Shown one piece after another: positions 8,718-17,316 of a stretch of 64,000 nt of DNA. Location: assembly GCA_012744475.1 (NCBI GenBank), contig JAAYBV010000034.1:1-64000 (forward strand), written 5' to 3'. Position 1 is the first letter of the stretch. Every line of letters begins with the position of its first letter. Under the pieces are notes generated by a model. That model saw only the letters and a list, made by a program, of their open reading frames with translations. It had not been told where the DNA came from and ran no database searches. Origin of the DNA: Phycisphaerae bacterium (lineage in GTDB: Bacteria; Planctomycetota; Phycisphaerae; Sedimentisphaerales; Anaerobacaceae). The translations under genes and the position numbers were made by a program.

Positions 8718-9290
8718 ATGACAGCCATGGCGAAGATGATTGCGGAGCAGGCCCTGGTGGAGCGTTTCCGCCGGGGAGACGATTCCGCGTTCGACGGGAT
8801 CGTGCAGAGGCATGCCGCCGACGTTGCGGCCCTTGCCAATCGTCTGCTCGGATGGCCCCAGGACGTTGACGACGTCGTGCAGGACGTCTTTCTGGCGGCC
8901 TTCACGGGCCTGCGGAAGTTCCGGGGCGACTGCGGGCTGCGGACGTGGCTCTTTACCATCACGGTCAACATGTGCCGGCGGAGGCAGCGCCGGCGGGGCT
9001 TTCGCATCCGCACGATGGCAATCGACGAGGATTGTCCCGATCTGTGTGCCGAGGAGAGCGCGGAGCGAGCGGCGATGGACAACGAGACTTTCGCGCGAAT
9101 CCGCCGGGCGGTGCGGGCCTTGCCGCCGAAGTACGGGGAGGTCGTGGTCTTGCGATACCTCCAGGGCCTCGAAACCTCCGAGATGTGCGAGCTTCTGGGG
9201 ATCACCGTCAACGCCATGCAGGTGCGGCTGACCCGTGCCAGAGAGCAACTGAGAGAGAGCCTGGGCGAATTGATAGAGGAGAAGACGTGA
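8718..9290 (+). CDS. ECF-type RNA polymerase sigma factor (RpoE-like)
   Basis: Sigma factor of 190 residues with the usual region 2 (DVDDVVQDVFLAAF, then FRGDCGLRTWLFTI) and region 4 (LPPKYGEVVVLRYLQGLETSEMCELLG). The length is standard, without the C-terminal extension seen in the 3.6-kb sigma factor. The TGA stop overlaps the GTG start of the next gene (GTGA at 9287-9290), so the two are translationally coupled. By analogy with sigma/anti-sigma pairs it should direct transcription in response to a signal sensed by that membrane protein. ATG 8727 is an alternative start. Confidence 0.92.
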   Translation: MTAMAKMIAEQALVERFRRGDDSAFDGIVQRHAADVAALANRLLGWPQDVDDVVQDVFLAAFTGLRKFRGDCGLRTWLFTITVNMCRRRQRRRGFRIRTMAIDEDCPDLCAEESAERAAMDNETFARIRRAVRALPPKYGEVVVLRYLQGLETSEMCELLGITVNAMQVRLTRAREQLRESLGELIEEKT

Positions 9291-9910
9291 ACGAGGAGCA
9301 AATCAAAAGCCTGCTGGAGGACGCCGACCGGGCGGCCGGTCCGCCGCAGTACGGTGCAGTCCGCGCCCGCGACATCCGCCTGCGACTCCGTCGCCGACGT
9401 TCGATCGCCATTGCAGCGCCGGCAGCCGCAGCGGCGATTCTGCTGTGCGGCGTCGCTCTCTGGAACCGGCGTCCACATCCGCAGGAGCCTGCCGCAGAAC
9501 CACAGGAGCGAATCGCCTCGCTGGAAGAACAGGTGCGGCAGTTGCAGAGTCAGACCGAGACAACCATGCGGCTCGTCCAGGAGGTTCTGGCCAAAGAACG
9601 ACAGGAACGGCGACTCGCGGCCCTCCAGGACGAGCTGGCGAGCATTCCCGATCCGGCGCAGGAGCTTCAACGGCAGGCGGACAAGACCGCCTTTGTGCTG
9701 GTCTACCAGGCGGACCGGATGATTCGCGAGCTGAACCAAACCGAGTCGGCAGTCGAGACCTACGAACAGGTCATCCGCCTGTTTCCCCAGAGCCGCTCGG
9801 CCGATGTCGCCAGAGAAAGGCTGGCCCAAATCCGGAATCAACGTTTCAAAAAATCCCCGATGGAAGGAGAATCCCGATGCGAACCACACAAATCACCATC
9901 GTCTGTCTGA
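9287..9910 (+). CDS. Single-pass membrane protein, putative anti-sigma regulator
   Basis: GTG-started protein of 207 residues overlapping the sigma factor stop by 4 nt. It has a short cytoplasmic N-terminus (MNEEQIKSLLEDADRAAG), an Arg-rich stretch (RLRLRRRRS), one transmembrane helix at about 39-58 (IAIAAPAAAAAILLCGVALW), a coiled coil (about 75-125) and a C-terminal TPR-like helix pair (VYQADRMIRELNQTESAVETYEQVIRLFPQS). The topology and gene order fit an anti-sigma factor, but no zinc-finger motif is visible, so this role is inferred from context. Its 3' end overlaps the next gene by 34 nt. Confidence 0.7.
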   Translation: MNEEQIKSLLEDADRAAGPPQYGAVRARDIRLRLRRRRSIAIAAPAAAAAILLCGVALWNRRPHPQEPAAEPQERIASLEEQVRQLQSQTETTMRLVQEVLAKERQERRLAALQDELASIPDPAQELQRQADKTAFVLVYQADRMIRELNQTESAVETYEQVIRLFPQSRSADVARERLAQIRNQRFKKSPMEGESRCEPHKSPSSV

Positions 9911-11706
9911 CCCTGAGCCTGGTCCTGGCTGCAACGCCCGTCTTCGGCGAGGCCGAGGCGCCCTCGAACTCGCGATCCGCCAGTTGTCTGATACGGATCG
10001 CGATCGACGCGGACATCCTGCCCTTGGACCCAACCACGGTCGAGCAGCTGATCCGCAGTTCGGCTGTCGCCGGAAAGGCCGCCAGAGACGTGTTTGGGCT
10101 GGAGGCAGAAGCCGCCGGCAACATCCTCCAGGAGATCCGAATCGAGTGGCTCTCGCAGACCGTCGAAAGAGCCGACATGACCGAACCACCGCAGGCGGAC
10201 TCCGACATAACGCGACGACTGCGGGTGCTTGAGGCGACGCGGCGTGTCACGCCTGTTGAAGAGATGCCGGAGCCAGCTCCTGCCACCCCGCCGGCCGACG
10301 ACAATCCACCCGCAGGGGCGAATGATCATTCGCCCCAACAAGGAATGGGCATGGGCGGGGGTATGATGGGCAGAAGCGGCATGAGCGGTGGCATGACGGG
10401 CAGAAGTGCGATGGGAATGGGTGGCATGCGCATGGGCTATGGCACAATGGGCGGCTATGGCATGGGTGGTTACGGGGTGGGCGGCATGTATGGCGCGCCG
10501 ACTGCGCCGGCACCGACTCGCGCCCAACAACAGACCGCGATGGTCCGGCTGTACGTTCCACTGCCCGAGGATGCCAAGCCGCTGGCCGGCCAGTTCGTCA
10601 AAGCTCTCGTGGACAACCTCAGGCAAGCGTTGGAGGATTCCTATAACCGCTATGAAGGACTCCTGAGCGAACAAATCCAGTTCGCCGAACTCAGACGAGA
10701 AGAGATCGAGCAACAGCTTGGGCGAAGCGCCGCTTCTTCCTCCCCCGGGAGCAGCAGAATACGCGAGCAGTTGAGTACGACCGTGGACGTATCCGCGTTG
10801 ACGCCTGAGATGCCGTTCGCGGAAGCTATCGAGCTCCTGAAGAACTCGGTTGAACCGCCGCTGCCCATCGTCGTGCTGTGGAAAGAATTGCAGGAGAGCT
10901 GCGATATCGAACCCCCCACGCCGATCGGAATGGACGGTCCGCCCCCGGTCAAACTGGAGACCGCTTTGAAGACGGTCCTCGAGGCCGTCAGCGGCGGACA
11001 GCGGCCCGCCGTCTCGTATCAGATCGACAACGATGTCGTCGTCGTCAGGCTCAAGGACTTGCAGACGGCGGAGCGGGAGTCTGCCGCAACGGGCCATCAG
11101 GAGGACGCGCAGGAACTGGCCGCCCATCGGCGCGACCTGTCCAATCAGATCCGGAACCTGGAGATGCAGATGGCCGGCATGGAGGCCCGACGCCAGGCGA
11201 TCGAGGAACAGATCGCCCGGACGAGGGATGAGGCGGACAGGAAGCTGGCCCAGGACACGGTGACCAAGGAATTACAGATACTCGTCGAGATGATTGAGAT
11301 GGGTCTTTCGCAGGTTCGCAAGGAGGTCGTCGCCGGTCGACTGCCCCAGTCACACCTGACGCAGGCCCAGGAGAACCTGACCAGGGCACGAATCGAATTA
11401 GCCAAGCGGCAGGAAGAATTGAGGAGGGATGCCGGAGGCGGTCGCCTGGACAGTCTCAACAGTGAATTGAGCCAGATGGCCATCGAGACAGCCGAGCAGA
11501 GGGCGCGCCTGGAGGTATTCCGGACTCAGCTCGACGAAACGCAACGCCGACTGACGCGGGCGTCGGCATTCGATCCGCAGGCGGCACGACTCCGGACCGC
11601 CCAGCAGGCGTTGAGTATAGCCGAGCGGCAAATCGCGGACCTCACGAATCGGCGGGTCCAACTCCAGCGTCCCAGCGTGACGGTGATGGCAGCCGACGGC
11701 CTCTGA
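9877..11706 (+). CDS. Secreted Gly/Met-rich coiled-coil protein with STN-like domain
   Basis: Protein of 609 residues with a signal peptide (TIVCLTLSLVLAATPVFG); ATG 9877 follows a good GGAAGGAGA site. After a helical N-terminal part comes a Gly/Met-rich low-complexity tract at about 148-210 (runs such as GMGMGGGMMG and GYGMGGYGVGGMYG). A segment at about 305-390 resembles secretin/TonB short N-terminal (STN) domains (VDVSALTPEMPFAEAIELL). A long coiled coil runs to the end. It belongs to the sigma/regulator operon and may be its envelope effector or signal source. I recognise no catalytic residues. A perfect 22-bp palindrome of the dispersed repeat lies in the coding sequence just before the Gly/Met tract. 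Confidence 0.7.
   Translation: MRTTQITIVCLTLSLVLAATPVFGEAEAPSNSRSASCLIRIAIDADILPLDPTTVEQLIRSSAVAGKAARDVFGLEAEAAGNILQEIRIEWLSQTVERADMTEPPQADSDITRRLRVLEATRRVTPVEEMPEPAPATPPADDNPPAGANDHSPQQGMGMGGGMMGRSGMSGGMTGRSAMGMGGMRMGYGTMGGYGMGGYGVGGMYGAPTAPAPTRAQQQTAMVRLYVPLPEDAKPLAGQFVKALVDNLRQALEDSYNRYEGLLSEQIQFAELRREEIEQQLGRSAASSSPGSSRIREQLSTTVDVSALTPEMPFAEAIELLKNSVEPPLPIVVLWKELQESCDIEPPTPIGMDGPPPVKLETALKTVLEAVSGGQRPAVSYQIDNDVVVVRLKDLQTAERESAATGHQEDAQELAAHRRDLSNQIRNLEMQMAGMEARRQAIEEQIARTRDEADRKLAQDTVTKELQILVEMIEMGLSQVRKEVVAGRLPQSHLTQAQENLTRARIELAKRQEELRRDAGGGRLDSLNSELSQMAIETAEQRARLEVFRTQLDETQRRLTRASAFDPQAARLRTAQQALSIAERQIADLTNRRVQLQRPSVTVMAADGL
10315..10336. repeat. Dispersed GGGGCGAAT-palindrome, copy 2 (inside a gene)
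   Basis: GGGGCGAATGATCATTCGCC followed by CC: a perfect 22-bp palindrome. It is translated as part of AGANDHSPQQ in the secreted Gly/Met-rich protein. Confidence 0.75.
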
Positions 11707-11826
11707 CGCCATCAGGAATTCCCTGTACGATTATCAGGGATTGTATCACTTGATGGTTCGAGTCCTTCGTGTTACCGTTCGTCGCGACATGCACAACCTC
11801 TGTGAGCACGAAACGGAAAGGACTCG

Positions 11827-12579
11827 ATGATGAAATCGGAACCCTCGCGAAGAGACGTGGTCACGGCCGGATCGCTCGGTTTATTGGGCGCCGGCGCGGT
11901 CGGCAGCAGCATACTGGGCCTGGGGGCCCCGTCACGGTCCGCTGCGGCCGTCACCGGCGCGTACCAGAACAATGCCTACACGCTGCCGCCGCTGCCTTAT
12001 GGATACGATGCGCTGGAGCCGCTGTACGACGAGCGGACGGTGACGATCCACCACACCAAGCACCACGCCGGCTACGTCAACGGGCTCAACAGCACGCTGG
12101 CCAAGCTGGAGGCGGCCCGCGCCTCGGGCGACTACAGCGCGATCAAGGCGCTGAGCCGCGACCTGGCCTTCAACGGTAGCGGTCACGTGTTGCACACGCT
12201 GTTCTGGAACTCGATGAGTCCTGAGAAGCCCGATGTGCCCGAGAGCCTCCGCCAGGCTCTGACCCGGAGTTTCGGCTCGGTCGATGCGGCCCAGAAGCAG
12301 TTTGCCGCCGCGACGAAGGCCGCCGAAGCCAGCGGCTGGGGCGTGCTCGCCTACGAGCCGATCGCCGACAAGCTCCTGGTCCTTCAGGCGGAGAAGCACC
12401 AGAACCTCGCCTTCACGGACACGGTCGCCCTGCTGGTCTGCGATGTGTGGGAGCACGCGTACTATCTGAAATACGCCAACGACCGCGGCGCGTGGGTGGA
12501 CAACTTCATGAAGATGGCGAACTGGCCCTTTGCCGCCCAGCGTCTGGAAGCAGCCCGCAAGGCTGCGACGAAGGCATAG
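11827..12579 (+). CDS. Tat-exported Fe/Mn superoxide dismutase
   Basis: Disproportionates superoxide to hydrogen peroxide and oxygen. The N-terminus carries a twin-arginine signal (SRRDVVTAG, then a hydrophobic stretch ending near SRSAAAV), so the folded enzyme is probably exported. The Fe/Mn-SOD core has the four metal ligands: His in TIHHTKHHAGY, His in VLHTLFWNSM, and Asp and His in CDVWEHAYYLKY. Fe versus Mn cannot be told reliably by eye. Start ATG 11827; an adjacent ATG at 11830 is possible. It opens a run of oxidative-stress and repair genes. Confidence 0.93.
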   Translation: MMKSEPSRRDVVTAGSLGLLGAGAVGSSILGLGAPSRSAAAVTGAYQNNAYTLPPLPYGYDALEPLYDERTVTIHHTKHHAGYVNGLNSTLAKLEAARASGDYSAIKALSRDLAFNGSGHVLHTLFWNSMSPEKPDVPESLRQALTRSFGSVDAAQKQFAAATKAAEASGWGVLAYEPIADKLLVLQAEKHQNLAFTDTVALLVCDVWEHAYYLKYANDRGAWVDNFMKMANWPFAAQRLEAARKAATKA

Positions 12580-12595
12580 CCCCAGCGGCGCCGAT

Positions 12596-13282
12596 CTATC
12601 GACGAAGACGAGCCTGAACCTTGTCGCCGGTCAGCTCGCGGAGCGCATCGGAGGCGATCCATCGGGCGCTTCTCGTGCCGAGCGCACGGACTTCCCTGGC
12701 GGTCTGAATCGCCAGCCTGTTCAACCGTCGGTTGCGCTTGCCGATCTGGCGGAGGGCCCAGTTGACCGCCTTCCTGACGAAGTTGCGTTCGTCGCCGGCT
12801 TGTTCGACGATCAAGGGTAGAAACGCCTCGAACCGCTCGTCCGGCGCCTTCTTGTCATGAACGGCCAGGCATGCCATCAGGACGAAACCGGCTCGCTTGA
12901 CGTACTCCTTTTCACGCCGGCTCCACTCGATTGCTTTGTCCCAGGCATACGGAGTCTTGTCGAACAGGCAGCCGCACGCAGCGTCGCAGACCGCCCACGA
13001 ATTGAAGTCTTTGGCCCAGCGTTCCATCTGGCTTTCCGTGACCATCGCCGGATCGTCGATCAGCGCCGCCAGGCCGCGGGCGTCGTGAATGCCCGTCCGC
13101 CATAACTGGCCCGCAAGCCGGTGGTCGGCGCCGATTTCCTTTGCGAGCTTCCGCAATGCGGGCGCCGAGACACCGAGAATGTCGGGAACATCAATCCCAA
13201 ATCGTGCCGCACCCTCGACCGCCTTCGGATCGCTTAGCGATCGCAGTTTCACGACAACTTCCTGGGCTGTCCTTCGCGACAT
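12596..13282 (-). CDS. AlkD-like DNA alkylation repair protein
   Basis: HEAT-repeat DNA glycosylase family that removes bulky or cationic alkylated bases such as 3- and 7-alkylpurines. The 228-residue length is typical. Family features include the WAKDFNSWAVCDAACG motif, the EKEYVKRAGFVLMACLA helix pair and ERNFVRKAVNWALRQIGKRN near the C-terminus. AAGGAGG precedes ATG 13282 at a good distance. It is convergent with the SOD gene, only 16 nt apart. Confidence 0.88.
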   Translation of the reverse strand: MSRRTAQEVVVKLRSLSDPKAVEGAARFGIDVPDILGVSAPALRKLAKEIGADHRLAGQLWRTGIHDARGLAALIDDPAMVTESQMERWAKDFNSWAVCDAACGCLFDKTPYAWDKAIEWSRREKEYVKRAGFVLMACLAVHDKKAPDERFEAFLPLIVEQAGDERNFVRKAVNWALRQIGKRNRRLNRLAIQTAREVRALGTRSARWIASDALRELTGDKVQARLRR

Positions 13283-13359
13283 CGATTCCTCCTTCGCAAA
13301 CGCCGTACATCGGTGCCACCCTTATACCGCCTGTATCGACGTCTGCCAAGTCGGTCGCG

Positions 13360-14784
13360 TCAGGCCTTCGGTGGGATGTTCAGGGCCCCTTTGAAGAGGT
13401 TGTCCGGATCGTATCTGGCCTTGATCGCCTGGAGCCGCTTGTAGTTGGCCCCGTAGGCGCCTTGGAGAAGCTTGTCGGCGTCCTCCATGAAGCCGGGGAA
13501 GTTCAGATATGTGCCACGCGAGAACGGGCGGAGAGCGTCGAAGAGTCGCCTGACCCAAGCGACATTGTCTTCCGACTGCGCCGGGTCGGTCCAGTTGGAT
13601 TCGATGCCGATGGCATATGGGACATCCCGCCGGGCGTAGGCGGTCTGATCCGGCCGAACGCGCATCGCCGCGCCCGCCAGAAACCAGATGTCAATCGACG
13701 TCAACGGTGAAGGCCGCTTCTGCGCGTGCTCGACCAGCACGTCAATGATCTCTTCGCCGAACTGTGGCAGATAGACGGACTTCCAGTAGTACAACCTGCC
13801 GTCGGGATAGTCGGCGTCGAGGGCCGTCTGGACGTCTGCGAACGGCATCGGACCGCTGAGGTCGGCGACGGGTTCGCCCAACTCGCGCAGCGGCCTGATG
13901 GCCTCCTCGCCCTTCTCGAACGGCCCGCTGTAGCAGCCAAGCAGCACGATCACCGGCTCCCGGCGATGCTCCGGCGGGATCGGCTCGTCGTTGGGCGTGG
14001 TCCACAGCGACCCCAAGACCGCCAGTTCCTCCGGAGCCTCGCGCATGAACTCCTCAAGGAATCGCAGGATGCGCGTCGCTTCCGGCATCGGGTACATAGC
14101 CGCCAGAAACCACACCCTGGGCCCGATGGGATGGGCACGAAACTCGAACGATGTCACAACGCCGAAGTTACCGCCGCCGCCTCGAACCGCCCAGAACAGG
14201 TCGGGGTTCTCGGTCGCGCTGGCCCGGCGCAACCGCCCGTCGGCCGTGACGATGTCGACGCCAATCAGGTTGTCCAAGGTCAGGCCGTGCTTGCGAGTCA
14301 GCCAGCCCATGCCCCCGTGGAGACACAGTCCGGCCACGCCGGTCTGCGAGACCACTCCGAGCGGAACCGCCAGGCCGAACATCTGCGTCCGACGGTCGAT
14401 GTCGCCCAGCAGCGCGCCGCCTTCGGCGCGCACTACTCGTGTTGCGGGATCGACGTGAACGCCCCGCATGTCCGAGAGATCAATGACCAGACCCTCGTCG
14501 CACAGCGCCTTGCCCGCGACGTTGTGACCGCCGCCGCGAACTGACAGGGGTACGCCGTACCCACGTGCAAAGTTCACAGCAGCAATCACATCGGCCGCTT
14601 CCGCACACCGGGCGATCAGCGCCGGGCGCTTGTCGATCAGACCGTTCCAGACCCTGCGAGCCTCGTCGAATGCCTGATCCCCGGCCGTAATGACGTCGCC
14701 ACGCAGGGCGGCACACAGTTCCTGGATCGCTTCATCGGACAATGTCGTCGATTCTGCGCGCGTTTCGACACGCCGCGTTCTCAT
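13360..14784 (-). CDS. FAD-linked oxidoreductase with berberine-bridge C-terminus (first of a tandem pair)
   Basis: PCMH-type FAD domain (RGGGHNVAG with the His commonly used for 8-alpha-histidyl FAD) followed by a substrate domain and a C-terminal BBE motif (ARYDPDNLFKGALNIPP). The second cysteinyl-FAD site region reads GVAGLCLHGGMGWLTRKHG. Family members oxidise alcohols, sugars or alkaloids with oxygen; the substrate here is unknown. The start was set at ATG 14784, 8 nt after GGAGG; the upstream ATG 14799 would overlap that ribosome binding site. A close relative lies 40 nt upstream, so the pair probably arose by duplication. Confidence 0.88.
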   Translation of the reverse strand: MRTRRVETRAESTTLSDEAIQELCAALRGDVITAGDQAFDEARRVWNGLIDKRPALIARCAEAADVIAAVNFARGYGVPLSVRGGGHNVAGKALCDEGLVIDLSDMRGVHVDPATRVVRAEGGALLGDIDRRTQMFGLAVPLGVVSQTGVAGLCLHGGMGWLTRKHGLTLDNLIGVDIVTADGRLRRASATENPDLFWAVRGGGGNFGVVTSFEFRAHPIGPRVWFLAAMYPMPEATRILRFLEEFMREAPEELAVLGSLWTTPNDEPIPPEHRREPVIVLLGCYSGPFEKGEEAIRPLRELGEPVADLSGPMPFADVQTALDADYPDGRLYYWKSVYLPQFGEEIIDVLVEHAQKRPSPLTSIDIWFLAGAAMRVRPDQTAYARRDVPYAIGIESNWTDPAQSEDNVAWVRRLFDALRPFSRGTYLNFPGFMEDADKLLQGAYGANYKRLQAIKARYDPDNLFKGALNIPPKA

Positions 14785-14823
14785 AGCTGCGTCCTCCATT
14801 CCTGCACATCCGACCGCCCTCTT

Positions 14824-16242
14824 TCACGCTCGCGGTCGGATGTTCTGATTCACGCGGAACAGGTTCGTGGGATCGTACTTCGTCTTGACTTCCACCAGCC
14901 GCTCGTAGTTGTCACGATAGGTGGCTTTGACCCGCTCCGCGCCCTCTTCCATCATGAAATTCGCGTACGCGCCGCCGGCGGAATACGGGTGCAGGGCCTC
15001 CCAATAGTCCCTCGCCCAGGTCGTGATCTTCTCGCGGTTCGCCGGGTCTGGATCGACGCCGACGATCACCATCGACCACGCCGCGTCGCGGTAGCTCCAT
15101 GCGGTCGCGTCGGGAGCCACCTCGTGCACCGCGCCGTCGATTGGATAGAGATGCATGGTCGATTGCGGCGTGGGGAGCGCCGCCCCGTGCTGCAGATGCA
15201 GTTCGATCGCCTCGTCGCTGAGTTCGTTCACGAAGTCGCCCTTCCAGTACCACTGGTGGCCCGGCGGATACAGCGCATCGAACTGCGACTGGATTTGCGG
15301 AAAGGGCATGGGTCCGAGCACGTCGAACACCGGCGCGCGACGGCGGACCGGATCGAACACCCGATCCACCCGGTCCATAGGGCCGGTGTAGCACCAGACC
15401 ACGCCGCACATCTTCTTGTAATGCAGTTCCCTGGGGAATGGCGGCCCCGGAGGCACCATCAGAAAAGCGAAGAACCCATAGAGATCGATCGGCGCCTGCC
15501 GGCTGAAATCCCGGTACCACCTCAGGACATCGCCCGCCTTGTCGAAGGGCCACAACGTCACGCCGGCGTATACTGTATCGACGGGATGCGCCCGGAACAG
15601 GAACGAGGTCACGACGCCGAAGTTGCCGCCGCCGCCCCGAATGGCCCAGAACAGGTCCTCATTCTTCTGCGGCCCGGCCGTGACGAACCGGCCATCGGCC
15701 AGAACGAGGTCGGCTTCGAGCAGGTTGTCGATGGTCAGGCCGTACTTTCGGGTGAGGTAGCCGTGCCCACCGCCCAGTGTCAGTCCGGGGACACCGGTGG
15801 TGGATATGGCTCCACTCGGCACCGCCAGACCGAATGCATGTGCAGCGTGGTCCACGTCACCCCAACGGCACCCCGGCTCGACGCGGACGTTGCGACGCGC
15901 CGGGTTCACGCGAATCCCCTTCATGAGGCTCAGGTCGATCACCAACCCATCGTCGCAGAGGGCCAGACCCGGCCCGTTGTGGCCGCCACCGCGAACCGCC
16001 AGCAGAAGATCGTTCGTCCGGGCGAAGTTCACGGCCGCCATCACGTCGGCGACGTCCCGGCATCGCGCAATCAGGGCAGGATGTCTGTCAATCATCGCAT
16101 TGTAAATGGTCCTCGCTTCGTCGTACGCCGGATGCCAGGGCTCGATCAGTTCGCCGCGAAGAGAGGCGTCGAAGTCGGCTACGGTGCTTTCCTCCAAGGT
16201 CACCGTGCCGTTGGAGATTGTCTTGACAGCCGAAGCAGCCAT
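14824..16242 (-). CDS. FAD-linked oxidoreductase with berberine-bridge C-terminus (second of a tandem pair)
   Basis: Protein of 472 residues and a paralogue of the neighbouring gene product, with the same plan: RGGGHNGPGLALCDDGLVIDLS flavin region, the canonical LTLGGGHGYLTRKYGLT where the paralogue has LCLHGG, and a BBE motif at the C-terminus (KYDPTNLFRVNQNIRP). AAAGGAG precedes ATG 16242. The substrate is unknown. The two genes are probably co-transcribed, this one first. No signal peptide is seen, so both are presumably cytoplasmic. Confidence 0.88.
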   Translation of the reverse strand: MAASAVKTISNGTVTLEESTVADFDASLRGELIEPWHPAYDEARTIYNAMIDRHPALIARCRDVADVMAAVNFARTNDLLLAVRGGGHNGPGLALCDDGLVIDLSLMKGIRVNPARRNVRVEPGCRWGDVDHAAHAFGLAVPSGAISTTGVPGLTLGGGHGYLTRKYGLTIDNLLEADLVLADGRFVTAGPQKNEDLFWAIRGGGGNFGVVTSFLFRAHPVDTVYAGVTLWPFDKAGDVLRWYRDFSRQAPIDLYGFFAFLMVPPGPPFPRELHYKKMCGVVWCYTGPMDRVDRVFDPVRRRAPVFDVLGPMPFPQIQSQFDALYPPGHQWYWKGDFVNELSDEAIELHLQHGAALPTPQSTMHLYPIDGAVHEVAPDATAWSYRDAAWSMVIVGVDPDPANREKITTWARDYWEALHPYSAGGAYANFMMEEGAERVKATYRDNYERLVEVKTKYDPTNLFRVNQNIRPRA

Positions 16243-16334
16243 AATCGGTCTCCTTTCTAAGAAGCTGGGACGCGCCCCTCCCGGCTGTTGTCACGCCGGA
16301 AGGTGCGAATCGTGCGACTATCGGCGCACAGTTC

Positions 16335-16377
16335 CCGGAAAAGGGGGGCCGTACTCCGCCAGAGCCCCCCTTTCCGG
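16335..16377 (-). terminator. Long hairpin downstream of the OsmC gene
   Basis: CCGGAAAAGGGGGGC pairs almost perfectly with GCCCCCCTTTCCGG (one bulged A) around a 14-nt loop. Read on the minus strand the 3' arm contains TTTT, and it lies 74 nt after the OsmC stop, so it plausibly ends that transcript. Confidence 0.5.
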
Positions 16378-16450
16378 TGCGTCACAAAGACGACTTCTGC
16401 ATGGGCCGACTCTCCGCCGGCTGCCCACAGAGGCGACGCGTCACTGGTCC

Positions 16451-17011
16451 CTACTTGGGTTCGACGGATACATCGACTCTGGCTCCCTGCGTGATGGTGT
16501 TGAACACAGGAGAGTACTCTGTCAGCCTTCTGAGGCGTTCCATGTTGTCAGTGTCGGCCTTGACTCTGAATTTGACGCGAATGTTCGTATAGCCCCTCGG
16601 AACGTCGTCCGACAAACCGAGGAAACCGCGCAAATCCAGGTCGCCTTCCAGTTCGGATTCCAACTCCTCAATGTGGATGCCGCGCACCGCGGCATGGGCC
16701 ACCATCCCCGTCGTCATGCAGCCGGCCAGGGCGTTGAGCAAGTGTTCGACCGGGTTCGGCGCCTGGTCGTCGCCCGCCAACACCGGCGGCTCATCGGCGT
16801 GCAACTCGAAAGACTGCTGGTGCGTCATCTCCTGTTTGGCGCCGTAGAAACCGGTGATTCGCGTGCGATTGTGGTTGCCGTTGATCCACTTGTTGTTCGC
16901 TCGGAACTTGCACTTGGCCAGAGCGGGGTCGTTCTCGATCGCGCTGACCGTTTCGTGGAGAACGTCCAGGTCGATTCCATTGACTGTACTGATTGTCTGC
17001 TGCGTTGCCAT
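16451..17011 (-). CDS. OsmC family protein
   Basis: OsmC/Ohr-type fold, a family of thiol peroxidases and related proteins. The sequence has the core APNPVEHLLNALAGCMTTGMV with the conserved Cys. The position of the second redox Cys in classic OsmC/Ohr proteins reads SPVFNTITQG, without Cys, so peroxidase activity is doubtful and it may belong to an OsmC-like branch. ATG 17011 was chosen because GGGAGGT lies 9 nt upstream; a TTG 18 nt upstream would put the ribosome binding site inside the gene. Context (SOD, AlkD, flavoenzymes) fits a stress role. Confidence 0.85.
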   Translation of the reverse strand: MATQQTISTVNGIDLDVLHETVSAIENDPALAKCKFRANNKWINGNHNRTRITGFYGAKQEMTHQQSFELHADEPPVLAGDDQAPNPVEHLLNALAGCMTTGMVAHAAVRGIHIEELESELEGDLDLRGFLGLSDDVPRGYTNIRVKFRVKADTDNMERLRRLTEYSPVFNTITQGARVDVSVEPK

Positions 17012-17316
17012 CTTGTGGTTACCTCCCAAGAACTCACCTCGGAGGATGGCCGCCTCAAGCGCAGCTTGGTCATGACTCCCAAGGGCAAGCCATACCCAAA
17101 TCTTGAGGGCTTGAGTGTGCCACCTGTCGCCCGTTCACTTGCCATGCCTCGCTGTCGTCACTCCCGATGGAACAGGTACGAGCGGCGCCGGGGCGGGTTT
17201 CGATAAAATTATATTATTCCTGTGGGCATGATAGGCTTTGCGCGGACGCCGACATCTGGCAGCTTGTCGCAGGGAATGGCTGTTTGCCACCACAGATCGG
17301 GCGCCCAGGCGCAGGA
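17012..17316. other. Intergenic region between purH and the OsmC gene
   Basis: About 300 bp without a convincing gene. On the minus strand it contains an AT-rich patch with TATAAT near 17206-17215 (TTTCGATAAAATTATATTATT on the plus strand), which could be the OsmC -10 element, but no matching -35 was found. Nothing else was recognised. Confidence 0.4.

Noticed and set aside
7206-9248. 680-residue minus-strand open frame over metK and the ECF sigma gene
   Set aside because: Both genes on the plus strand are certain; the frame even crosses the metK terminator.
16451-17011. Classic two-cysteine OsmC/Ohr peroxidase
   Set aside because: Only the first redox Cys is present (ALAGCMTT); the second position reads SPVFNT, so the call was kept at family level.
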